Below are positions 25,667 to 35,889 of a stretch of 64,000 bases of DNA, in pieces (the first letter of the stretch is position 1; each line of letters begins with the position of its first letter). The stretch is from assembly GCA_017454335.1 (NCBI GenBank), contig JAFTDE010000056.1, positions 1 through 64,000 on the forward strand, read 5' to 3'. Under the pieces are notes generated by a model. It was given only the letters and a program-made list of their open reading frames with translations, made no database searches and was not told the origin of the DNA. The stretch comes from Bacteroidales bacterium (GTDB lineage: Bacteria > Bacteroidota > Bacteroidia > Bacteroidales > UBA932). Both the position numbers and the translations under genes were made by a program.

Positions 25667-28134
25667 CAGAAATCGAATCCCAGGGACAGATAGGCGCCCC
25701 AGCGGTACAGGTCCGACCATTGGAGGGACAGTTTCAGGGGGCCCAGGAAGCTGTTGTATCCCGCCTGGAACGCAGCGCCGAGAACCGTCGGTGTCGGGCT
25801 CTGGAACAGATCGGGGAAGGTCGCGGCATCGCGGGCCGCACCGGCGGTCAGCGAAAGGAAGAAGTTGCCGGCCGGCTGCAGACGCAATTCCAGCGAAGCC
25901 GTGGCCAGGTGGTCCCGCATCATCATCATGTGTCCGAATCCGGCAAAGGGAATCTGCTGGTCCACATAGCGTCCCGCGATCGCCCCGCCCAGATAATTGT
26001 AGTGCAGGTAGGAATAAGGCTCGCCGAATACGGAACGGTAATGGATCTCGGGCAGGAAAGCGACCGCGCCGCCGAGCGGAAGCGCCGCCTTGAAGTCCAG
26101 GGAGGTGACCCAGACCGGATGGAAAGCGGGCTGGCCGTAGCGGACGAAATCCCCTTCCAGCCCGACCCTGAGATCGACGCCATGGGAAGGGTAATACTTG
26201 TCATCGAAGGTGTACAGGTGCCCGTCGGCGAATCCGCCCAGGAAACCGCTCTGGACGAAATCGGGATTCCGCTCCGCGAGCTGCTTCCCCAGCGCCGTCC
26301 CCTCGCTGATCCGGTAATGGTGGTTGCGCACCCCCAGCCGCACGTCCATCGAGGTCCAGCGAATATTCGAGAAGTACAGCTGCTCGTAATGCGTGAAGCA
26401 GCCGATGCCGTTCTTGGCCCCGTCCAGGTAAAGGTCCGCCGAAGGGGCGGACAGCCCCGCCTCCAGGTTGATCGTGGGCAGGTGCGGGGAATCATAGAAA
26501 TAGCGGGCGGACGCCTTGATCGAACGTCCCAGCCGCGTGGACAGGATCAGCTTGGATCCCGTCAGCTTGCGGGTGTTCAGGCCCAGGTGCAGCGCCATCG
26601 ACGCCCACTGTTCGGTATCCAGCCGGAATCCCAGGCCCAGCTGGTGGACGGGTCCCCGCGTGCAGTGGAAGACCAGGTCGTACGGGGCGTCCCCGCCGTA
26701 GAGCGAATAGGATACCGCCTCGAAGGCCCCGGTCGCAATCAGCGAACTCATCGCATCGTCCATGACCTGCTTGTCCACGGTCTGGCCGGGGACGATCCCG
26801 GTGCGGCGCAGCATCATCTGCTCTTCATCCGGCGTCAATCCGTCGAAGGCGACCGAACGGATCAGCACGTATTCCCGGGACAGGTCCACCGCCTTCCGGT
26901 CCGCGGGGAAAGGCCGCGCCGAAGAGACGGCGCGCTTGATCAGCGCGATGCTGTCCTGCTTCTCGACGATGGCCCGGTATCCGCGCTCGATCATCACGTC
27001 GATGGCTTCTGCGTTGAAACTCAGCATGTTGAACTCGTGCAGGTCCGGTTTGACGCAGACGTCCGCATAGCCGACGTTCCGGTTGTAGGCGTCCGCCCCC
27101 AGCATGGTGACGAAACGGGACAGGATGTTCCCCAGGTGGTTGATGCCCTCGTATCCGGGTTCCGCGTCCGCCAGGTCGAAACCGATGACATAATCCGCCC
27201 CGACGGCCCGGGCGATGTCCACCGGAAAGTTGTTGCGCGTTCCGCCGTCCACCAGCACCAGGTCACCCACCCGCACCGGGTCGAAGAGTCCGGGGATGGA
27301 CATGGTGGAACGCATCGCGATGTTCAGGTTCCCAGAGGTCCAGTTCTTGGCCTTGCAGCTGACCAGGTCGGCCGCCACGCACATATACGGAATGGGCAGG
27401 GCGGCGAAGGAAATGCTGTCGTGATATCCCACCGTCAGGCTGGAGAGCAACTCCCCCACGTTCAGGCCGAACACATATCCGGAAGGGAGCGAACGGGCGA
27501 AGTTTCCGGACTCCGGACGGACGTCCGAATCGGGCGCGGGCGCACCCAGGCGCAGGTTTTCGCGATTGCGCGCCCCGACGCGGTCCGAACTGCGGATGCT
27601 GCGGGCGGACACCGGATCGGAATAGTGGAAAGGCAGGGTCAGCAGGTACTCCTGCCGGTACAGCTTGTTTTCGTACGGGACGAAGCGCTGGTCGATCCGG
27701 TCGGACAGGGTCAGCCCCCAGTCCTGGCTGGTGAACAGCTCCTTCAGTTCATCGGAACGGTATCCGATGGCATACATGCCGCCGATCAGGCCGCCGATAC
27801 TGGTTCCGCAGATGAAATCGATGGGAATCCCCTGCTCTTCCAGGTACTTCAGCGCCCCGACCTGCGCAGCGCCCTTCGCACCGCCGCCGGACAGCACCAG
27901 TGCGACGGTGGGCCGGCGTTCGGTACGGCGGATGTAATCCAGCCGCACGCGCATCTGCCGGATGAACGCGGCATCCGCCGCCGGGTCCACGCTGTCCGCG
28001 GACAGACCGTTCGGATAACCCTGTCCCCGCGCCGGGAACAGGCAGCAGCACAGGATCAGTGCTGCAAATGCCGCCCGGCCAGCAAACCGCAGGCCGCGAG
28101 GATGTCTTCTCCCCTGGATGATCTGATGGTACAT
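25666..28134 (-). CDS. Patatin-like phospholipase with outer-membrane beta-barrel
   Basis: An 822-residue exported protein. After the signal peptide (hydrophobic core near residues 20-33) comes a patatin domain with oxyanion loop GGGAKG (about 83), nucleophile GTSIGG (about 110) and catalytic Asp in [15 protein letters not shown]-like segment ([19 protein letters not shown]) follows, then a C-terminal barrel of alternating aromatic strands ending in SLGFDF. This is the layout of PlpD-type (type Vd) proteins and their Bacteroidota relatives. The start is uncertain: ATG 28134 overlaps rlmN by 79 bp, but no better ATG precedes the signal peptide. Confidence 0.86.
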   Translation of the reverse strand: MYHQIIQGRRHPRGLRFAGRAAFAALILCCCLFPARGQGYPNGLSADSVDPAADAAFIRQMRVRLDYIRRTERRPTVALVLSGGGAKGAAQVGALKYLEEQGIPIDFICGTSIGGLIGGMYAIGYRSDELKELFTSQDWGLTLSDRIDQRFVPYENKLYRQEYLLTLPFHYSDPVSARSIRSSDRVGARNRENLRLGAPAPDSDVRPESGNFARSLPSGYVFGLNVGELLSSLTVGYHDSISFAALPIPYMCVAADLVSCKAKNWTSGNLNIAMRSTMSIPGLFDPVRVGDLVLVDGGTRNNFPVDIARAVGADYVIGFDLADAEPGYEGINHLGNILSRFVTMLGADAYNRNVGYADVCVKPDLHEFNMLSFNAEAIDVMIERGYRAIVEKQDSIALIKRAVSSARPFPADRKAVDLSREYVLIRSVAFDGLTPDEEQMMLRRTGIVPGQTVDKQVMDDAMSSLIATGAFEAVSYSLYGGDAPYDLVFHCTRGPVHQLGLGFRLDTEQWASMALHLGLNTRKLTGSKLILSTRLGRSIKASARYFYDSPHLPTINLEAGLSAPSADLYLDGAKNGIGCFTHYEQLYFSNIRWTSMDVRLGVRNHHYRISEGTALGKQLAERNPDFVQSGFLGGFADGHLYTFDDKYYPSHGVDLRVGLEGDFVRYGQPAFHPVWVTSLDFKAALPLGGAVAFLPEIHYRSVFGEPYSYLHYNYLGGAIAGRYVDQQIPFAGFGHMMMMRDHLATASLELRLQPAGNFFLSLTAGAARDAATFPDLFQSPTPTVLGAAFQAGYNSFLGPLKLSLQWSDLYRWGAYLSLGFDF

Positions 28135-29078
28135 AGCACTCCGTTGTGGTTCAAACGATCCCGGAAAGCCTCCATCACGCTCTCGGAGGAGCTTTCGTAC
28201 GGGAAATCGGGTATCTGGTGGAAGCGGATCAGGTTGACGCGGCATTCCAGGCCCTTCAGCAGGCGGATCAGCGCATCCGCATGCCGCTTGTCGTCATTGA
28301 ATCCGGCAAACATCGTATATTCGAAACTGACCCGGCGCTGGCCGGTGAAATCGTAACGGCGGATCAGCGCCAGCACATCCCGGACGGGATAGGCCTTTTC
28401 GACCGGCATCATGGACAGGCGCTCCTCCGGGAAAGGATTGTGGAGGCTGACCGCCAGGTGGCAGCGGCTCTCGTTCAGGAAACGGCGCAGCGTCGGCAGC
28501 ACCCCGATGGTCGAGAGGGTGATGCGCTTGGGACTCCACGCAAAGCCCCAGGGTGCCGTCAGGGCTTCGATGGCGCGCATGACGGCGTCGTAGTTGTCCA
28601 GCGGCTCGCCCATGCCCATGAAGACGGCATTGGTCAGGCCGGCGGATTCCTCCACCGAAAGGAACTGGTTCAGGATGCCGGCGGCGTCCAGGCTGCCGTG
28701 GAATCCCTGCCGTCCGGTCATGCAGAAACGGCATCCCATCTTACATCCCGCCTGCGACGAGACGCAGAGGGTCCGGCGCTCGTCGTCGGGGATGATCACG
28801 GCCTCGACCGCAGCCCCTTCTCCGGGAGCGGCGAACAGGTACTTGCGCGTCCCGTCCGAGGAAGTCATCGCCGACAGCGGATCCGCGACCCCCAGATCGT
28901 AGCGCTGCGCGAGCGTCTCGCGCCCGATCCTGGAAATATTGGTCATGTCGGAGAAGGAACGGACCCGGTGCACATAGATCCAGTCCGCCAGCTGACGGCC
29001 CACGAAAGAAGGCAGGCCGCAGTCCTGGGCGACGGCCTTCAATTCCTCCGGATTTTTGCCGAGCAACTTCTCTTTCAT
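28056..29078 (-). CDS. rlmN: 23S rRNA/tRNA adenine-C2 methyltransferase RlmN
   Basis: Radical-SAM enzyme that methylates C2 of A2503 in 23S rRNA and A37 in some tRNAs. The 340-residue protein has the iron-sulfur motif CKMGCRFC, the [10 protein letters not shown] motif, and the late catalytic Cys in [12 protein letters not shown]. The -7 box ends only 4 bp before the ATG. A patatin gene starts within its 3' end. Confidence 0.94.
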   Translation of the reverse strand: MKEKLLGKNPEELKAVAQDCGLPSFVGRQLADWIYVHRVRSFSDMTNISRIGRETLAQRYDLGVADPLSAMTSSDGTRKYLFAAPGEGAAVEAVIIPDDERRTLCVSSQAGCKMGCRFCMTGRQGFHGSLDAAGILNQFLSVEESAGLTNAVFMGMGEPLDNYDAVMRAIEALTAPWGFAWSPKRITLSTIGVLPTLRRFLNESRCHLAVSLHNPFPEERLSMMPVEKAYPVRDVLALIRRYDFTGQRRVSFEYTMFAGFNDDKRHADALIRLLKGLECRVNLIRFHQIPDFPYESSSESVMEAFRDRLNHNGVLCTIRSSRGEDILAACGLLAGRHLQH

Positions 29079-29082
29079 ACGA

Positions 29083-29090
29083 CAAATTTA
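29083..29090 (-). promoter_or_regulatory. -7 box for rlmN
   Basis: On the minus strand this reads TAAATTTG, ending 4 bp before the rlmN ATG at 29078. The predicted mRNA is leaderless or nearly so. Confidence 0.55.
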
Positions 29091-29104
29091 ATCAATTTTT
29101 TAGC

Positions 29105-29112
29105 TATATTTG
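29105..29112 (+). promoter_or_regulatory. -7 box for recA
   Basis: TATATTTG, perfect consensus; the leader would be about 27 nt to ATG 29142. No LexA-type or other damage box was recognised. Confidence 0.65.
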
Positions 29113-29141
29113 TTCGTTATATACTTTTAAACTTAATCATT

Positions 29142-30170
29142 ATGGCTAAAGTAGCAGAAGCTCAGGCCTCAGATGTCAATGCAGCGAAGTTGAAAGCATT
29201 GCAGGCCACGATCGACAAGATTGAGAAAGATTATGGGAAAGGAACGATCATGAAGTTGGGAGATCAGCCAGAATGGGACGTTCAAGTAATTCCTAGCGGC
29301 AGCATCGCGCTCGACCACGCGCTGGGCGTCGGAGGCTACCCCCGCGGCAGGATCATCGAAATCTATGGTCCTGAATCCAGCGGCAAGACCACCCTGGCGA
29401 TCCACGCGATCGCCCAGGCCCAGAAGCAAGGCGGAATCGCGGCGATGATCGACGCCGAACACGCCTTCGACAGAACCTACGCCAAGGCCCTCGGGGTCAA
29501 CCTCGAGACCTTGCTGATTTCGCAGCCGGACAACGGCGAGCAGGCCCTGGAGATTGCGGACAACCTGATCCGCTCCGGCGCCGTGAACATCGTCGTGATC
29601 GACTCCGTCGCCGCCCTGACCCCCAAGGCGGAAATCGAAGGAGAGATGGGTGACAACAAGGTCGGCCTGCAGGCCCGGCTGATGAGCCAGGCCCTCCGCA
29701 AACTGACTGCGAACATCTCCAAGACGAACACCTGCTGCATCTTCATCAACCAGCTGCGCGAGAAGATCGGCATCATGTTCGGCAACCCCGAAACCACCAC
29801 CGGCGGCAACGCCCTGAAATTCTACGCTTCCGTGCGCATCGACGTACGCCGCACGACGCAGATCAAGGACGGGGAGGAAGCCCTGGGCAACCGCACCCGC
29901 GTCAAGGTGGTCAAGAACAAGATGGCTCCGCCTTTCAAGAAGGCCGAATTCGACATCGTCTTCGGCGAGGGCATTTCCCATGCCGGCGAGATCGTCGACC
30001 TGGGCGTGGAAATGGAAGTCATCAACAAATCCGGATCGTGGTTCTCCTACAACGGCGAGAAACTGGCCCAGGGCCGCGAAGCCACCAAGCAGCTGCTGGT
30101 CGACAACGTCGAACTCAGCGACGAGATCGAGGCGAAAATCCGGGAGAAACTCAAAGAGATCAAAGACTGA
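29142..30170 (+). CDS. recA: Recombinase RecA
   Basis: ATP-dependent strand-exchange protein for recombinational repair. The 342-residue product has Walker [10 protein letters not shown], Walker [10 protein letters not shown], the catalytic Glu in MIDAEHAFD, and DNA-binding loop 2 in [18 protein letters not shown]. The start is ATG 29142, shortly after its own -7 box; in-frame upstream sequence belongs to the antisense strand of rlmN. Its stop overlaps the trpS start (TGATG). Confidence 0.97.
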   Translation: MAKVAEAQASDVNAAKLKALQATIDKIEKDYGKGTIMKLGDQPEWDVQVIPSGSIALDHALGVGGYPRGRIIEIYGPESSGKTTLAIHAIAQAQKQGGIAAMIDAEHAFDRTYAKALGVNLETLLISQPDNGEQALEIADNLIRSGAVNIVVIDSVAALTPKAEIEGEMGDNKVGLQARLMSQALRKLTANISKTNTCCIFINQLREKIGIMFGNPETTTGGNALKFYASVRIDVRRTTQIKDGEEALGNRTRVKVVKNKMAPPFKKAEFDIVFGEGISHAGEIVDLGVEMEVINKSGSWFSYNGEKLAQGREATKQLLVDNVELSDEIEAKIREKLKEIKD

Positions 30171-31312
30171 TGGGCAAAATCATTCTGACGGGAGACCGTC
30201 CCACGGGACGCCTGCACATCGGACACTATGTCGGATCCCTCCGGCGCAGGGTCGAACTGCAGAACAGCGGCGAATTCGATGAGATCTACATCATGATCGC
30301 GGACGCGCAGGCGCTCACGGACAATGCGGACAACCCGGAGAAAGTCCGGCAGAACATCATTGAAGTAGCCCTGGACTACCTCTCCGCCGGCATCGATCCG
30401 GCCAAATCGCACATCCTGATCCAGTCGCAGGTCGCGGAACTGACGGAACTGACCTTCTATTATATGAACCTGGTCACCGTCCAGCGCCTGCAGCGCAACC
30501 CGACGGTCAAGCAGGAGATCCAGCTGCGCGGATTCAACGACGCGGAAGGGGCCGACAACAAGGCGGGAACGCCGGTCGGATTCTTCTGCTATCCGATCAG
30601 CCAGGCCGCCGACATCACGGCATTCCGGGCCACGACGGTCCCGGTCGGCGAGGACCAGGAGCCGATGATCGAGCAGACCCGCGAGATCGTCCGCAAGTTC
30701 AACACCACCTACGGGCCCGCCCTGGTCGAGCCGGAAATCCTGCTGCCGGACAACGCAGCCTGCCTGCGCCTGCCCGGTACGGACGGCAAGGCCAAGATGA
30801 GCAAGTCCCTGGGCAACTGCATCTACCTGTCCGACGACGCCGAGACCGTCCGGACCAAGGTCCGCGGCATGTATACGGACCCCGGGCACCTGCAGGTCAG
30901 CGACCCGGGCAAGGTCGAAGGGAATCCGGTCTTCACCTACCTGGACGCCTTCTGCCGGCCGGAGCATTTCGACCGCTACGGCGACTGCTTCCACGGCAAG
31001 AAGACCAGCTTCGATTTCCACAGCCTGGACGAGGTCAAGGCGCAGTACCGCGCCGGCGGACTGGGGGACGTGATGATCAAGAACTTCCTGACGGCCGTGC
31101 TGAACGACACGCTGGAGCCGATCCGGCAGCGTCGCAAGGCCCTGGAGCAGGATCTCCCCTATGTCTATGAAGTCCTCCGCAAGGGAACGGCCGCGGCATG
31201 CGCCAAGGCGGCCGGGACCCTCGCGGACGTCAAGGCCGCCATGCGGATCAACTACTTCGATCCCGGCGTGCTGGAACAGCTGATCAAGGAACAGGCGCAG
31301 CGCTATCAGTAA
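30170..31312 (+). CDS. trpS: Tryptophan--tRNA ligase
   Basis: Class I synthetase charging tRNA-Trp. The 380-residue protein begins [20 protein letters not shown], with the HIGH motif at about 16-19, and has KMSKS in [11 protein letters not shown]. The ATG at 30170 shares one base with the recA stop, so it is probably co-translated with recA. It converges on the helix-hairpin-helix gene with a 29-bp overlap. Confidence 0.95.
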   Translation: MGKIILTGDRPTGRLHIGHYVGSLRRRVELQNSGEFDEIYIMIADAQALTDNADNPEKVRQNIIEVALDYLSAGIDPAKSHILIQSQVAELTELTFYYMNLVTVQRLQRNPTVKQEIQLRGFNDAEGADNKAGTPVGFFCYPISQAADITAFRATTVPVGEDQEPMIEQTREIVRKFNTTYGPALVEPEILLPDNAACLRLPGTDGKAKMSKSLGNCIYLSDDAETVRTKVRGMYTDPGHLQVSDPGKVEGNPVFTYLDAFCRPEHFDRYGDCFHGKKTSFDFHSLDEVKAQYRAGGLGDVMIKNFLTAVLNDTLEPIRQRRKALEQDLPYVYEVLRKGTAAACAKAAGTLADVKAAMRINYFDPGVLEQLIKEQAQRYQ

Positions 31313-32228
31313 TTGCGGGAGCGATCCTGCAACGGAGCAGTTTGGCGGCCGTGGAGTCCGGAAGGATGCCCGCGGCCGCCAGTGCTTCCACGCTCCAGCT
31401 CTCCCGCGGGCTGTTGTCCCGGAACAGCACGATGGCCCGGGCGGTCTGCAGCCTGCGGATGTACGGATGCAGGCGCAGGGAATCCGCCGGCAGTTCCCAC
31501 AGCCGGAAGGCAGGCGGCGGGCTGCACGTGATCAGATCCGCCAGTCCGCGGTACTTCTCCTCATCGAAACGGTAGATGTCCATCAGCTGCTCGGGATAGG
31601 AATACCCGCCCAGCTCCTGCCGGTACGCAACCATCCGCGCGGCATAATAGGGCCCGATACCCGGCAGCGTCTCGAATGCGGCGCTGTCCGCGCGGTTGAT
31701 GTCGATCTTGGGGATGCGGATATAGGGTTCCAGGCGCCGGAACACGGAATCCGCCACCACATAGGACGAAGCGAAATCGCCGCTGCGCCGGAAGCGCCCG
31801 CCCTTGCGCCGGTAATTGTCGATGGACTGGGCCTGGCGCTCGCTGAAGCCCAGGCGCTGCAGGTCCTCGACGGATACCGTATTGGGGTCGAAGAAGAAGT
31901 TCTCCACATGGCGCGGCGCAAGCCGTTCGTATACGCTCCGGGTATCGGGATCCGGATTGCGGGCCACCCGCGCCACGGAGGCCGCCGGCGGATCCGTCCG
32001 CTCCGGGGCTGCGACGGGCTTTTCCGCTCCGGCCGTTTCAGAAGCGGCAGGAGGAAGCTCCCGCCACAGATAGACCGTATCCGGGCGGTCGCGGTTGGCC
32101 AGGATACGGACCACGGAGGCGCGGTGTATGAACAGCGCCGCCTGGTAACCGATGATCATGAACGCCAGGGAGACGGCCCCGGCCTTGAAAACGGCGGAGA
32201 CGCTATGCTCCGCATCCGACTTCTTCCC
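31284..32228 (-). CDS. Membrane-anchored helix-hairpin-helix (ComEA-like) protein
   Basis: A 314-residue protein with one N-terminal membrane segment (about residues 12-32), a low-complexity Pro/Ala linker (about 50-95), and a C-terminal region with helix-hairpin-helix motifs. Clear units are [26 protein letters not shown] and a preceding [17 protein letters not shown]. Such motifs bind DNA backbone non-specifically; ComEA proteins use them in DNA uptake. No other competence gene is nearby, so the role is unproven. GTG 32228 is the preferred start, overlapping rsmI by 26 bp. Confidence 0.75.
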   Translation of the reverse strand, partial: GKKSDAEHSVSAVFKAGAVSLAFMIIGYQAALFIHRASVVRILANRDRPDTVYLWRELPPAASETAGAEKPVAAPERTDPPAASVARVARNPDPDTRSVYERLAPRHVENFFFDPNTVSVEDLQRLGFSERQAQSIDNYRRKGGRFRRSGDFASSYVVADSVFRRLEPYIRIPKIDINRADSAAFETLPGIGPYYAARMVAYRQELGGYSYPEQLMDIYRFDEEKYRGLADLITCSPPPAFRLWELPADSLRLHPYIRRLQTARAIVLFRDNSPRESWSVEALAAAGILPDSTAAKLLRCRIAPAITDSAAPVP

Positions 32229-32967
32229 CACGATCCTGCTCCTCCTGTCTGTACTTGTTCCTGTGTTCCGCGTGACGGACGGGCGCAAGGCCCCCTACGA
32301 CAATGACGATCTCGCCCTTGGGTTCGTGTTCCCGGAACCAGTCCAGGACTTCGGAAAGACTCCCCCGCCGGTGTTCTTCGTGAATCTTGGAAATCTCCCG
32401 CGCCACCGAGCAGGGACGGTCCGGCCCGAAGGCCTTCACGAAATCCCCGAGGGTGGCCACCAGCCGGCGCGGCGACTCGTAGAAAACCATCGTCCGCGTT
32501 TCGGCGGCGAGTGCCTGCAGACGGGTCTGCCGGCCTTTCTTCAGGGGCAGGAAGCCTTCGAAGCAGAAACGGTCGCAGGGCAGCCCGGACGAGACCAGGG
32601 CCGGAATGCAGGCCGTGGGGCCCGGCAGGGTGGTCACCTCGATTCCCTCCTGCGCACAGGCGCGGGCCAGCAGGAAGCCCGGATCGGAGATCCCGGGGGT
32701 TCCGGCGTCGCTGACCAGGGCGACGGTAGCTCCGCCGAGAATTTTCTCCCGGATCATGCCGACCGTCTCGTGTTCATTGAATTTGTGGTGTGACAGCAGT
32801 TTGCCGTGGATGTCGTAATGCGCCATCAGAACGGCGCTGGTGCGCGTGTCTTCCGCCAGGATGACATCTGCGTCGCGAAGGACTTGGATGGCCCGCAGGG
32901 TCATGTCGTCCAGGTTCCCCACCGGTGTGGGAACGATGCATAAAATACCGGTTCGCTTCTTTTCCAT
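32203..32967 (-). CDS. rsmI: 16S rRNA (cytidine 1402-2'-O) methyltransferase RsmI
   Basis: Methylates the ribose of C1402 in 16S rRNA. The 254-residue tetrapyrrole-methylase-fold protein has the SAM-binding loops PTPVGNLDDMTLRA, AEDTR and VSDAGTPGISDPG, and the family motif FYESPRRL. I chose ATG 32967; a longer in-frame start would run into the divergent tdk promoter. Confidence 0.93.
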   Translation of the reverse strand: MEKKRTGILCIVPTPVGNLDDMTLRAIQVLRDADVILAEDTRTSAVLMAHYDIHGKLLSHHKFNEHETVGMIREKILGGATVALVSDAGTPGISDPGFLLARACAQEGIEVTTLPGPTACIPALVSSGLPCDRFCFEGFLPLKKGRQTRLQALAAETRTMVFYESPRRLVATLGDFVKAFGPDRPCSVAREISKIHEEHRRGSLSEVLDWFREHEPKGEIVIVVGGLAPVRHAEHRNKYRQEEQDRGEEVGCGA

Positions 32968-32982
32968 GAGCACAATATTTTT

Positions 32983-32990
32983 TATCTTTG
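32983..32990 (+). promoter_or_regulatory. -7 box for tdk
   Basis: TATCTTTG, perfect consensus, about 32 nt of leader before the tdk ATG at 33025. Confidence 0.6.
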
Positions 32991-33024
32991 CATACGTCAA
33001 CCACAAAGCTAAACAAAAATTCGC

Positions 33025-33594
33025 ATGTTTTCAGAAACTCATCGAAAATCCGGCTGTGTCGAGGTGATCTGCGGTTCCATGTTCTCCGGCAAGACGGAAG
33101 AGCTGATCCGCCGCCTTCGCCGCGCCCAGTTCGCCAACCAGAAGATCGCCACCTTCAAGCCGAGCGTCGACAACCGCTACTCCGACGTCGAAGTCGTTTC
33201 GCACGACGCGCACAGCATCATTTCCCAGCCGATCGACAATCCGGCCCGGATGCTGGAGGTGGATCCGTCCGTCCAGGTGGTCGGCATCGACGAGGCGCAG
33301 TTTTTCGATGAGACCCTGGTCGACGTCGTCCAGACCCTGGCCGACCGGGGTGTGCGGGTCATCATCGCCGGCCTGGACACCGACTATCTGGGCAAGCCCT
33401 TCGGCCCGATGCCCAAACTCATGGCCATCGCGGAAGACGTGCAGAAGGTCCACGCCATCTGCGTACGCTGCGGCAACCTCGCCAACCATTCCCACCGTCT
33501 GAGCAAGAGCAAGGACCTGGTCGTCCTCGGCGAGAAGGATGTCTATGAGCCGCTCTGCCGGGATTGCTACAACAAGGCGCTGAAAGAAGGCTGA
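33025..33594 (+). CDS. tdk: Thymidine kinase
   Basis: Phosphorylates thymidine in pyrimidine salvage. The 189-residue type II enzyme has P-loop [14 protein letters not shown], the DEAQFF Walker B, and the lasso/zinc region with CVRCG and CRDCY cysteine pairs. It ends 4 bp before the opposed stop of the recombinase gene. Confidence 0.95.
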   Translation: MFSETHRKSGCVEVICGSMFSGKTEELIRRLRRAQFANQKIATFKPSVDNRYSDVEVVSHDAHSIISQPIDNPARMLEVDPSVQVVGIDEAQFFDETLVDVVQTLADRGVRVIIAGLDTDYLGKPFGPMPKLMAIAEDVQKVHAICVRCGNLANHSHRLSKSKDLVVLGEKDVYEPLCRDCYNKALKEG

Positions 33595-33598
33595 TTCC

Positions 33599-34483
33599 CT
33601 ATTTGCGCGGATGATGGGACAGGATGGCGGACTGCCAGGTCCTGGTGTCGATGTGTGTGTAGATCTCCGTCGTCAGGATGCTCTCGTGTCCGAGCATTTC
33701 CTGGACGACCCGCAGGTCCGCTCCGTTTTCGATCAGGTGCGTGGCGAAGGAATGCCTGAACGTGTGCGGCGAAATCTCTTTCCGGATTCCGGCCAGCATG
33801 GCCTGCCGTTTGACCATATTGAACACCGAAACCCGGCTGAGCGGCGTTCCTGAACGGTTCAGGAAGGCGATGTCGGCATATTCCGCCGCTGCGGGTTCGG
33901 GACGTACCGCCAGGTAGGCGGCAAAGGCGTCGGCAGCCATCCCGCCCAGCGGGACCAGCCGTTCCTTGTCCCCCTTGCCGACGACACGCACGAAGCCCTC
34001 CTCGGGAAAAACATGGGAAATCCGCAGGGTGCACGCTTCGGAAACCCGCAGGCCGCAGCCATACAGGAGCTCCAGGATGGAGCGGTCGCGCAGCTGCATC
34101 CAGTTCTTGCCGGACACGCTTTCGATGATGGCCGTGACCTCCTCCACAGACAGCACCTCCGGCAGGTAGCGCCCCAGCTTCGGAGCCTGGACCGCATCGC
34201 AGGGATTGTCCTTGCGCAGACCGTCCAGGACAGTCCAGTCGAAGAAGGAACGCAAGGCACTCAGCATGCGGGCCTGGGAACGTTTGGAGAGTTCGGACGA
34301 GCGTTCCTGCAGGTAAGCGGACACATCATCCGCTCCCAGGCCGGAGGGATTCTTCCCGACCGAATCCAGGAAATGGGCGATGTCGCTGCAGTAGGACGAC
34401 ACCGTATTCGGCGACATTTTCCGCTCGATCCGGACATAATAGGCATAATCCCGGACCATCCGCTCTGTCGAATTGCTTTGCAT
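33599..34483 (-). CDS. xerD: Site-specific tyrosine recombinase XerD
   Basis: A 294-residue tyrosine recombinase of the XerC/D group that resolves chromosome dimers at dif. It has an N-terminal SAM-like DNA-binding domain (about 1-85) and a catalytic domain with Arg in GCGLRVSEA, Lys in VVGKGDKERLVPL, HTFRHSFATHL, and the Tyr in TTEIYTHID. The length and conservation indicate the housekeeping Xer rather than an integrase; XerD versus XerC is not certain. The -7 box ends 4 bp before the ATG. Confidence 0.9.
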   Translation of the reverse strand: MQSNSTERMVRDYAYYVRIERKMSPNTVSSYCSDIAHFLDSVGKNPSGLGADDVSAYLQERSSELSKRSQARMLSALRSFFDWTVLDGLRKDNPCDAVQAPKLGRYLPEVLSVEEVTAIIESVSGKNWMQLRDRSILELLYGCGLRVSEACTLRISHVFPEEGFVRVVGKGDKERLVPLGGMAADAFAAYLAVRPEPAAAEYADIAFLNRSGTPLSRVSVFNMVKRQAMLAGIRKEISPHTFRHSFATHLIENGADLRVVQEMLGHESILTTEIYTHIDTRTWQSAILSHHPRK

Positions 34484-34487
34484 AAGA

Positions 34488-34495
34488 CAAATATA
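34488..34495 (-). promoter_or_regulatory. -7 box for xerD
   Basis: On the minus strand this reads TATATTTG; 4 bp separate it from the xerD ATG. Confidence 0.55.
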
Positions 34496-34507
34496 CGCTT
34501 TTTTGCG

Positions 34508-34515
34508 TATCTTTG
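34508..34515 (+). promoter_or_regulatory. -7 box for the clostripain gene
   Basis: TATCTTTG; 4 bp separate it from the ATG at 34520. With the xerD box it fills most of a 36-bp divergent gap. Confidence 0.55.
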
Positions 34516-34519
34516 GGAG

Positions 34520-35785
34520 ATGAAAAGATTTTGCACATACCTTATATGCCTGCTGGCGCTGCTCCTGATGGCCGGCTGCGTGCACCGGGACCAATACGAT
34601 ACCGGCAAGCCATTCAGTCGCGTGCTGCTGCTCTATACGGCCGGGTACAACAACCTCAGTTCGGATATCGGGAACAACATCAAGGAGATCTGCACCACCC
34701 AGATGCCCCTCCAGGACGGCAGCAGGGCGCTGCTGGTCTTTTCGCATCAGGCCAAGACGGATTACGACTACAAGACCCCCGTCCAGCCCAGCCTGGTCCG
34801 GCTGTCGCTCGACTGGCAGGGTCAGGTGGTGCGGGATACGGTTCTGACCTTCGACAGCAGCGTTTCGGCCACCGATCCGGACACCTTCGCCCAGGTCATG
34901 GAATTCGTCCGGACGCATTACGAGTCCGACCACTACGGGCTGATCATGTCCTCCCACGGCACCGGCTGGATGCCGACGGGATACTACGACCACCCCGGCA
35001 GCCCCGATTATGCTGCATTCTCCCGGAAGCGGCTGTTTTCGCCGACGGAGCGCGTCGCCGCTTTCTCCGAAGACGAACCGAAGGTCAGGAGTTTCGGGGC
35101 CGAGGTCACATGGGCCGGCTCTTCGACCGTTTCCGAAGAAATGGACATCCTCTCCATGGTCAAGGCCATCCCGATGCACCTGGACTACATGCTGTTTGAC
35201 GCCTGCCTGATGGGCGGAATCGAAATCGCCTTCGAGTTGCGCGACAAGGTGGACAAGATCGGATTCTCGCAGGCGGAGATCCTGGCCCACGGATTCCCTT
35301 ACGCCACGATCAGCGAGCGTCTGTTGCAGGGAGCCACGGATGTCGAGGGCTTCTGCTCGGACTATTATGAATACTACGCCGCCCAACAGGGATCGCAGTG
35401 CAGCGCCACGATTTCCGTCGTGGACTGCCACAGGCTGGAAGAATTCGCCGTGACCTGCAAGGGCCTGTTCAGCCGCTATGCCGCAGCGATGGCCGGCATC
35501 GACCCCAAACAGGTCCAGGGATACTTCCGCAAGAACCGACACTGGTTCTACGACCTCAAGGACATCCTCGAGAAAGCAGGAGCCAGCGAAGCGGACCTGA
35601 ATACGCTGCAGCAGGCCCTGGACGAGGTCGTTACATTCAAGGCTTCGACCCGGCGGATCCTGGACAGTTTTGACGTGAACGCCCACTGCGGGCTGAGCAT
35701 GTACCTTCCTGCCGACGGCGACCAGTATCTGGACAACTACTACAAAAAGTTCGCTTGGAATCAGGCGACCGGCTTGGTCAAATAG
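34520..35785 (+). CDS. Clostripain-family (C11) cysteine peptidase lipoprotein
   Basis: A 421-residue lipoprotein: signal peptide with lipobox LMAGC (Cys20). The C11 catalytic pair is visible as His in SSHGTGWMP (about 145) and Cys in LFDACLMGG (about 227). C11 peptidases cut after basic residues and, in gut Bacteroides, activate secreted proteins (fragipain). Its location at the cell envelope follows from the lipobox. The start is fixed by the -7 box just upstream. Confidence 0.87.
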   Translation: MKRFCTYLICLLALLLMAGCVHRDQYDTGKPFSRVLLLYTAGYNNLSSDIGNNIKEICTTQMPLQDGSRALLVFSHQAKTDYDYKTPVQPSLVRLSLDWQGQVVRDTVLTFDSSVSATDPDTFAQVMEFVRTHYESDHYGLIMSSHGTGWMPTGYYDHPGSPDYAAFSRKRLFSPTERVAAFSEDEPKVRSFGAEVTWAGSSTVSEEMDILSMVKAIPMHLDYMLFDACLMGGIEIAFELRDKVDKIGFSQAEILAHGFPYATISERLLQGATDVEGFCSDYYEYYAAQQGSQCSATISVVDCHRLEEFAVTCKGLFSRYAAAMAGIDPKQVQGYFRKNRHWFYDLKDILEKAGASEADLNTLQQALDEVVTFKASTRRILDSFDVNAHCGLSMYLPADGDQYLDNYYKKFAWNQATGLVK

Positions 35786-35804
35786 TTTTTTTGCACTATC
35801 TTTG
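35774..35804 (+). promoter_or_regulatory. Promoter for rplY-pth
   Basis: -33 TTG (35774-35776) and -7 TATCTTTG (35797-35804), separated by 20 bp. The -33 element lies inside the last codons of the clostripain gene. It predicts a leader of about 83 nt. Confidence 0.6.
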
Positions 35805-35816
35805 CGCCCGCATTTG

Positions 35817-35862
35817 AAAACCCCCGGGTTTTGGTGCAATGGGGTCCGGACATGCTCCGGAC
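35817..35862 (+). promoter_or_regulatory. Structured 5' leader of rplY (two hairpins, short uORF)
   Basis: Two near-perfect hairpins lie in the leader: AAAACCC/GGGTTTT (35817-35832) and GTCCGGA/TCCGGAC (35844-35862, 5-nt loop). An 8-codon ORF (MGSGHAPD, 35839-35865) spans the second. It may be an autogenous control site for L25, as known for many ribosomal-protein genes; no described leader family was recognised. Confidence 0.45.
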
Positions 35863-35889
35863 TGAGTAACACATTTTAAAAACAAAAAA

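Noticed and set aside
25462..28356. A 964-codon + strand frame opposite recX and the patatin gene
   Set aside because: Antisense shadow with Arg/Gly/Gln-rich, motif-free translation; the minus-strand genes carry clear active sites.
33599..34483. xerD-like gene as a sign of an integrated mobile element
   Set aside because: It has housekeeping Xer length and motifs, the neighbours are core genes, and no att-like repeats, transposase or cargo are nearby.
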